Shown here: positions 57,717 to 64,000 of the stretch, piece by piece | How the letters are laid out: each line of letters opens with the position of its first letter | Position numbering within the stretch: position 1 is the first letter of the stretch | From: Gigaspora rosea | Taxonomy: Eukaryota > Glomeromycota > Glomeromycetes > Diversisporales > Gigasporaceae | DNA: 64,000 nucleotides | Reading direction: 5' to 3' | Assembly (NCBI GenBank): GCA_003550325.1 | Contig: QKWP01000620.1 | Coordinates: 156,189 to 220,188, forward strand | Notes under the pieces: model-generated | What the model saw: only the letters and a program-made list of their open reading frames with translations | The model's database searches: none | Told to the model about the DNA's origin: nothing | Translations under genes and position numbers: made by a program

Positions 57717-58336
57717 TGTATTACCATATTACTGTGAAATAGCACATACCTGCCAGTATTTTGATCACCTGCGTAGTATTTTGAATACGCACATGTTCGC
57801 TATTTCGAAACCAACCTAGTTGTTATGCAGTATATAAATATTTATTTGAAAATCAATTTCTTTAAATAGAAAATATATAGCTTTGCAGCAAATAATTTCC
57901 TAAATTATAGATCTTCAATTTGTTATTCATGTACATATATATATAAACAAGCAGTAATCCTGTATAGTATTTATATTTATTTATTTATTTATCTATTTAT
58001 TTATATGCTTTATAATCTCATTATGTATTAATTGACTCTACCTGGCACATATATTAAGTATTGCTATATTCATATTATCTGGCTTATCTGTCAAATATTC
58101 GCTATAAAAATTTGATGATAAATAGTTAGTATTGTAACAAAAGGAAAGATGAGATGGCACTAAGAATTTTTCCTGTAGTACTAAGTTATAGAAATACATT
58201 CATTTATACAATATACTATATAAGGTGCGCGCTATTTCAGAACACACCATGGGCGTTATTTCAAAACCCAGTATGCCATTTTTAGAGGATGCAATTTTTG
58301 AAATAGCACTCATATGCGCTATTCTGTGGTAATACA
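57717..58336. mobile_element. TIR element with TGTATTACC ends
   Basis: TGTATTACCATATTACTGTG and inverted TGTATTACCACAGAATAGCG pair; GAAATAGCRC/GCGCTATTTC motifs recur inward (57738, 57808, 58226, 58300). TTTA microsatellite at 57973-58005. Non-coding. Confidence 0.55.
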
Positions 58337-58489
58337 GTAGTCAGCTATAGATACTAAGCTAGTTCCTTAGAGCTCCTTCAATATACCAAAATACTATTCA
58401 GTTTATTTTCAACAGGAAACTTAGTAGAGCAGTACCTGTTTCATACAGGTTTTTATCTACACTTTGTAATTTATGCTATAGTATTAATC

Positions 58490-58640
58490 AATACTTGCAG
58501 TAAGATACTCTTGAACTACTATTATTTTCTACTTTTGCTCTTGTAAAGTTTTGCTCCAACCCCAATACCTACTATTCTTTTTTTATTAGTCTTTCTCTAA
58601 TATATCCCAAACTTTTGAACTAGTTAGCTTGAATAGATTA
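58490..58640 (-). pseudogene. Coding-like fragment (KLTSSKVWDILEKD)
   Basis: The minus strand reads LFKLTSSKVWDILEKD, two stops, then KKNSRYWGWSKTLQEQK. Trp-rich, balanced composition suggests real coding descent. The mariner-like element 58641-59399 abuts its 5' end. Another coding-like segment (LLDDYLKRYQKVASTG) lies downstream near 57620-57540. Family not recognised. Confidence 0.3.
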
Positions 58641-59399
58641 CCGTATATTGCCAAAATAAGCTACCTCCTAAAATAGGCTACCCCCAGTTTTGATCCAAAA
58701 ACGTCAAAACACCTTTGACCCGAAAATAAGCTACCTCTTTGTTGCACCAAAAGATATTTAAAAAAATTTTTAGTTCCGAAAATAAGCTACCCCATGATCA
58801 ATAAACTACATAGTAAAGTCTAAATTTTACTAAGCAAATCGATCAAAGTCGCATAAGTAACCTTGTTTAGCAGATCAAAATACACGTATTCTAAAAATTT
58901 CATAAAACTCGGAGAAGTTTTTATTATTTGACTTTAATTTTTACATTCAAGGGTTTTTTTTTACAAAAAAAAACTATTGAATGTAAAAATTAAAAGTCAA
59001 ATAATAAAACGTTCTCAGATTTTTATGAAATTTTTAGAATACGCATATTTTGATCTGCTGAACAAGGTTACTTATGCGACTTTGATCGATTTGCTTAGTA
59101 AAATTTAGACTTACTATATAGCGATTATAATCGATCGTTTTATAAATTACCACTGATTTTTTTCTGCATGTTTATTTATTGTTTATAACATATTTATTTA
59201 TTGTCTACAGCATATTTATTTATTGTCTACAGCATATTTATTTATCTATTTTACTTGTTAGAGTTTGTGTTTGAAAATAAGCTACCCCTTTGTTGTGCTT
59301 TAAATTACTTAAAATAGTAAATAACCCGAAAATAAGCTACCTACGGTTTTTTTGTTAAAAATCAGCAAAAAAAGGTAGCTTATTTTCGGCAACATACGG
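58641..59399. mobile_element. Mariner-like palindromic element, copy 2
   Basis: Ends CCGTATATTGCCAAAATAAG and inverted CCGTATGTTGCCGAAAATAA, TA on both sides (58639-58640, 59400-59401). 759 bp, inverted relative to 26640-27401 and slightly better preserved. The central hairpin holds AAGTAACCTTGTTTAGCAGA and its inverse, and AGCATATTTATTTATTGTCT is triplicated. Confidence 0.75.
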
Positions 59400-59401
59400 T
59401 A

Positions 59402-60140
59402 ATCTTTCTGGCATTAGGTGCCATTATCTTTTGGTACTTGCTTTAATAATATAAATTCTTTTTCTTTAAAGCAACTCTAACAACTAGATGGATAAATTCT
59501 AACTCTTAAGAGTCTTGTTATCTGGTTCTCTAGCTTTGGTTTTTAATTTTTTAGTTTTTGTAGTACTGTCAAGAATTTTTGCTATCTTCTTACTTGGAAC
59601 ACATTATATAGATTTTGATTTTTCTGTTCCTGAATTTGTTTGCATAATAGTATACAATTTTATCTAAAAGCTCATATTCTAAATAGTGATCCAAGATTAT
59701 AAATAGTACACTCAACCAATTAATAAGAAGATAGTTACTAGAACACGATCTATCTTTTAAAGTATTGCTAGTGAAATTTGAACTTTAGATCTGCCACTTG
59801 AGTATGGCAACTTAACAACTTTTCTAATTCACTACACACTAGAAGTAAATATTTTTTTTTATAAACAGAATATAAAAAATTTAGAAAAATTTTAAAAAAA
59901 TTTTATAATAAAAGTTTCAATATATATACTTTAAGCTTTATTATACTAAAGTTTTTTTAATATATTAAAATTAAATATTTTACTTAGAAAATATATAGCT
60001 AATATTGATCATTACCAGAGTACTTGTATCTCAAAAACCTACACTAAGTAAATAGGATCAGGTACTCTAAGTAAAAATGCTTAGAACCTCTAAAAACCTT
60101 ATAAAAACTAAAATTAGAATCCAATATCTAATCTATATAC
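59402..60140. other. AT-rich spacer with a tRNA-like stretch
   Basis: On the minus strand ~59835-59768 (GAATTAGAAAAGTTGTTAAG ... AGTTCAAATTTCAC) resembles a decayed tRNA or SINE head. 59845-60010 is the dispersed AT-rich repeat shared with 40085-40290. No gene. Confidence 0.3.
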
Positions 60141-60148
60141 ACTATATT

Positions 60149-60375
60149 CAGTGTTGGCTTGACCAGACCAATTTGACCAATTTGACCGGTCTGGTCAAAG
60201 GACCTGTACTGGTCAAATTGGTCAAATAGCATATTTAATATAATTTATTATATAATATATATATAATATTTATATAATAGACTTGACCAATTTGACCAGT
60301 TTGACCAATTAACCAATTTGACCAGACCAATTTGACCAGCAAATTTTTGGTTGACCACTATATCACCCAACACTG
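60149..60375. mobile_element. hAT-like MITE with TTGACCA repeats
   Basis: Ends CAGTGTTGG and CCAACACTG are perfect inverses and fit YARNG. A perfect 8-bp duplication ACTATATT (60141-60148, 60376-60383) flanks it. The arms are built almost entirely of CAATTTGACCA/TGGTCAAATTG units. 227 bp. Confidence 0.85.
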
Positions 60376-60383
60376 ACTATATT

Positions 60384-61452
60384 ATATAAAAAAATTCAAT
60401 AAGCTGCTCTTTAATTCTAAGTATATTTAGAAGTGAATAGTAATGATCACTATGAGTTATTTTGATAATAATTCTAGATTATATTCAAAACTATTAAATG
60501 TATAAAAAAGTTGCTAACAAATCTGTCTATAAAACAATTTAGGAATAAATAATTTTTGAATTTTTTTATTTAAAAGATTCAATAAATATATAGGTAAGAT
60601 AACTACCAAATATTTAAAATATAAAGTATATTTAATTTATTTTATTTTATTTTTTTATTTTTGGGATTATATTCTAATATCAATAAACAAATAAAGCCTA
60701 AACTAATAAAGATTGTTTTCAAAAATGCATTAATATTGAATTAAGAAGCAATCTATATACTATTAAACCTTTCAAAACTGACCTATCAAAATTATACAAT
60801 ATACTAACAAATTATAATTAGCATACAAAACTTGTATTATATACAATATTAACCAATCAGAGTTTGGATCACATACCTTAAATTTGGAGCACTCTAAAAA
60901 AATGGATAATTTTTGTCGTCTGGTACTATAAAAAAAAGTTGTGCATTTGCATCACTAACTACTATCTCATGATATAAAAACCAAGTATATAATTTTGTAT
61001 AACCTTATTAGCAAAAACTTTAAATTTAAATTTTTTTTATATATTAATTAAGAAGTTTGCTATTTATCACCACCGGTGATCATCACCAGTGTTCAATTTA
61101 CCAATTAAAATTCAGGATCAGGTGTAACATGTAGATCAATTTTTGTGTAACAAAAAACAAAAAATTTTCAAAAAATTCCTAAAATTGCTTCTAACCTAAA
61201 ATTTTGCCTATGAAACTACTTATTTTTATGCAAAAAAAAAAATTCCTCATAAAATTTTGGTATAAACTATACCCCTGACCCATCCCAGTTCTCACCCTTA
61301 CCCTAATATTAAAGAGATTTAATTTTTATTTAGTTTGTTTTGTTTATTTTGTTTTATGCATTGTAGATCACCGGTGATGATCACTAGTAGTGATTTGTAG
61401 TAATTTTCATTAATTAATTATTTAAACCAATTTTATATTTGATATTAGCTAA
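60384..61452. other. AT-rich spacer with an ACCGGTGATCATCACC hairpin
   Basis: CACCGGTGATCATCACCAGTG (61070-61091) and ATCACCGGTGATGATCACTA (61370-61389) are inverted and may be ends of an undefined element of ~310 bp. No gene. Confidence 0.4.
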
Positions 61453-61461
61453 TTTATTTTT

Positions 61462-63944
61462 GAGTAAATCTATGGACCATCCCCATAGGTTTTGTTAAAT
61501 ACCATCCCCCTTAAAATAAAAAAATTTAAAAGTTTGAGCGAAGATATCTTGACAACCATCTAACTAAATTCAATGAACTTTTTTTTATTTGAATTCCATG
61601 CATTCATAGAATTCAAATAAAAAAAAAGTTCATTGAATTTAGTCAGATAGTTGTCAAGATATCTTCGCACAAAGTTAGAGAAAAATCAAAACGTCTATCA
61701 AAATAAAAGCTGCGCCAAGATTTTTTTAAAACTTTGAGCAAAGATATCTTGACAACCATCTGACTAAATTCAATGAAAATTTTTTTATTTGAATTTTATG
61801 GTTTCATAGAATTCAAATAAAAAAATTCATTGTATTTAGTCAGATGGTTGTAAAGATATCTTTGATCAAAATTTTAAAATTTTTTATTTTGATTGGGAGG
61901 ATGGCATTTAACAAAACCTATGTGGATGGTCCATAGATTGGCTCAACTTTGAGCAAAGATATCTTGACGACCAGCTGACAAAATTCGATGAATTTTTTTT
62001 TATTTTAATTCTATAAAGGCATAGAATTCAAATAAAAAAAAGTTCATCGAATTTGGTCAGATGGTTGTCAAGATATCTTTGCTCAAAGTTTTAAAAAAAA
62101 TCTTGGCGCAGCTTTTATTTGATAGACGTTTTGATTTTTCTCTAATTTTGAGCGAAGATATCTTGACAACCATCTGACTAAATTCAATGAACTTTTTTTA
62201 TTTGATTTTTATGAATTCATAGAATTCAAATAAAAAAAAGTTCATTGAATTTAGTCAGATGGTTGTCAAGATATCTTCGCACAAAGTTAGAGAAAAATCA
62301 AAACGTCTATCAAAATAAAAGCTGCGCCAAGATTTTTTTGAAAGTTCGAGCAAAGATATCTTGACAACCATCTGACCAAATTCGATGAATTTTTTTTTAT
62401 TTTAATTCTATAAAGGCATAGAATTAAAATAAAAAAAAGTTCATCGAATTTGGTCAGATGGTTGTCAAGATATCTTTGCTCAAAGTTTTAAAAAAATCTT
62501 GGCGCAGCTTTTATTTTGATAGACGTTTTGATTTTTCTCTAACTTTGAGCGAAGATATCTTGACAACCATCTAACTAAATTCAATGAACTTTTTTTTATT
62601 TGAATTTTATGAATTCATAGAATTCAAATAAAAAAAAGTTCATTGAATTTAGTCAGATGGTTGTCAAGATATCTTCGCACAAAGTTAGAGAAAAATCAAA
62701 ACGTCTATCAAAATAAAAGCTGCGCCAAGATTTTTTTAAAACTTTGAGCAAAGATATCTTGACAACCATCTGACCAAATTCGATGAACGTTTTTTTATTT
62801 TAATTCTATCCTTTTATAGAATTAAAATAAAAAAAAATTCATCGAATTTGGTCAGATGGTTGTCAAGATATCTTTGCTCGAACTTTCAAAAAAATCTTGG
62901 CGCAGCTTTTATTTTGATAGACGTTTTGATTTTTCTCTAACTTTGAGCGAAGATATCTTGACAACCATCTGACTAAATTCAATGAACTTTTTTTATTTTA
63001 ATTCTATGAATTCATAGAATTCAAATAAAAAAAAGTTCATTGAATTTAGTCAGATGGTTGTCAAGATATCTTCGCCCAAAATTAGAGAAAAATCTAAACG
63101 TCTATCAAAATAAAAGCTGCGCCAAGATTTTTTTAAAACTTTGAGAAAAGATATCTTGACAACCATCTGACCAAATTCGATGAACTTTTTTTAATTTGAA
63201 TTCTATAAAGGTATAGAATTAAAATAAAAAAACGTTCATCGAATTTGGTCAGATGGTTGTCAAGATATCTTTGCTCAAAGTTTTAAAAAAATATTGGCGC
63301 AGCTTTTATTTTAATAGACGTTTTGGTTTTTCTCTAAGTTTGAACGAAGATATCTTGACAACCATCTGACTAAATTCAATGAACTTTTTTTCTATTTGAA
63401 TTCTATGCATTCATAGAATTCAAATAAAAAAAGTTCATTGAATTTAATCAGATGGTTGTCAAGATATCTTCGCTCAAAGTTAGAAAAAAATCAAAACATC
63501 TATCAAAATAAAAGCTGCGCCAAGATTTTTTTTAAAACTTTGAGCAAAGATATCTTGACAACGATCTGACCAAATTCGATGAACGTTTTTTTATTTTAAT
63601 TCTATGCCTTTATAGAATTAAAAAAAAAAATTCATCGAATTTGGTCAGATGGTTGTCAAGATATCTTTGCTCAAAGTTTTAAAAAAATCGTGGCGCAGCT
63701 TTTATTTTGATAGACGTTTTGATTTTTCTCTAACTTTGTGCGAAGATATCTTGACAACTATCTGACTAAATTCAATGAACTTTTTTTATTTGAATTTTAT
63801 GGATGCATAGAATTCAAATAAAAAATAGTTCATTGAATTTAGTTAGATGGTTGTCAAGATATCTTCGCTCAAACTTTTAAATTTTTTTATTTTAGAGGGG
63901 ATGGTATTTAACAAAACCTATAGGGATGGTCCATAGATTTACTC
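61462..63944. mobile_element. Mutator-like element made of twelve tandem palindromes
   Basis: The ends GAGTAAATCTATGGACCATC and the inverse GATGGTCCATAGATTTACTC pair over ~90 bp, flanked by a 9-bp duplication TTTATTTTT (61453-61461, 63945-63953). Between them, palindromes of ~125 bp repeat every ~198 bp (starts near 61548, 61744, 61960, 62157, 62354, 62551, 62751, 62948, 63150, 63346, 63547, 63745), each with GATATCTTGACAACCATCTG arms. Two types alternate: arms with ACTAAATTCAATGAAC and arms with ACCAAATTCGATGAAC. An internal copy of the element end lies at ~61890-61945. No coding sequence. Confidence 0.75.
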
Positions 63945-64000
63945 TTTATTTTTATAAATTTATTATAACTTTAAATAAATTTATTTAACAAAATTTTTTT

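Noticed and set aside
1-64000. Canonical tRNA, rRNA, riboswitch or CRISPR array
   Set aside because: Only degenerate tRNA-like SINE heads were found; repeats are palindromic or satellite without spacer structure.

Overview
The window looks like AT-rich nuclear DNA of an arbuscular mycorrhizal fungus, most likely Rhizophagus or a close relative in the Glomeromycotina. This is an inference. It rests on a BTB-BACK-TLDc gene (a family strongly expanded in these fungi), a fungal P450 with many introns of 65-90 bp, TTAGGG-type tracts, and the very high density of DNA transposon debris. I saw no rRNA, CRISPR or bacterial operon structure.

Only two loci read as near-complete host genes. One is a two-exon BTB-BACK-TLDc gene on the + strand (21389-22980). 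The other is a ten-exon cytochrome P450 on the - strand (33590-35906), which is complete except for one apparent single-base loss. Three further loci are decayed coding sequence: a coiled-coil exon (10099-10458), a DDE transposase (15499-16980, -), and a large zinc-ribbon family gene (50341-54531, -) with many in-frame stops. The left edge carries the 5' part of a LINE running off the window (1-1039, -).

Nearly everything else is mobile or repetitive DNA, heavily nested. By terminal inverted repeat (TIR) and target-site duplication (TSD) I see: hAT-like elements (8-bp TSD; 1130-2957, 5196-6405, 60149-60375, probably 46251-48438); Harbinger-like elements (TTA/TAA TSD, GGG termini; 3937-4845, 4918-5061, 18277-18442, 19524-20135, 24706-25241, 26024-26177, 49351-50146); Mutator-like elements (9-bp TSD; 18580-18871, 25555-25870, 61462-63944); mariner/pogo-like elements (TA TSD; 26640-27401, 58641-59399, 56200-56880, 40957-41112); and a GGCCAYGCAAA-TIR family (10556-12062, 24267-24497, 43713-45998, 52159-52405). 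There is also a tRNA-derived SINE with a 13-bp TSD (7939-8660), a short LINE tail (45546-45664) and one solo LTR fossil (28063-29212).

Layout: 1-7.1 kb LINE end, giant palindromic hAT-like element and a ~333-bp tandem array broken by three insertions; 7.7-8.7 kb microsatellite and SINE; 9.7-12.1 kb pseudogene and TIR element; 13-17 kb low complexity, exon-like tandem repeats and transposase remnant; 17.8-21.3 kb nested miniature elements (MITEs); 21.4-23.0 kb BTB-TLDc gene; 24.2-29.2 kb element cluster with the solo LTR; 33.6-37.2 kb P450 and MITEs; 39-42.6 kb ~110-bp satellite; 43.7-46.0 kb TIR element holding a ~50-bp minisatellite; 46.2-50.1 kb large palindromic elements; 50.3-54.5 kb decayed gene; 55-64 kb further palindromic elements.

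The most unusual signal is that the same internal palindromic modules recur inside elements whose termini belong to different transposon superfamilies. This suggests modules moving between, or being captured by, unrelated TIR elements. The two host genes show no functional link to each other.
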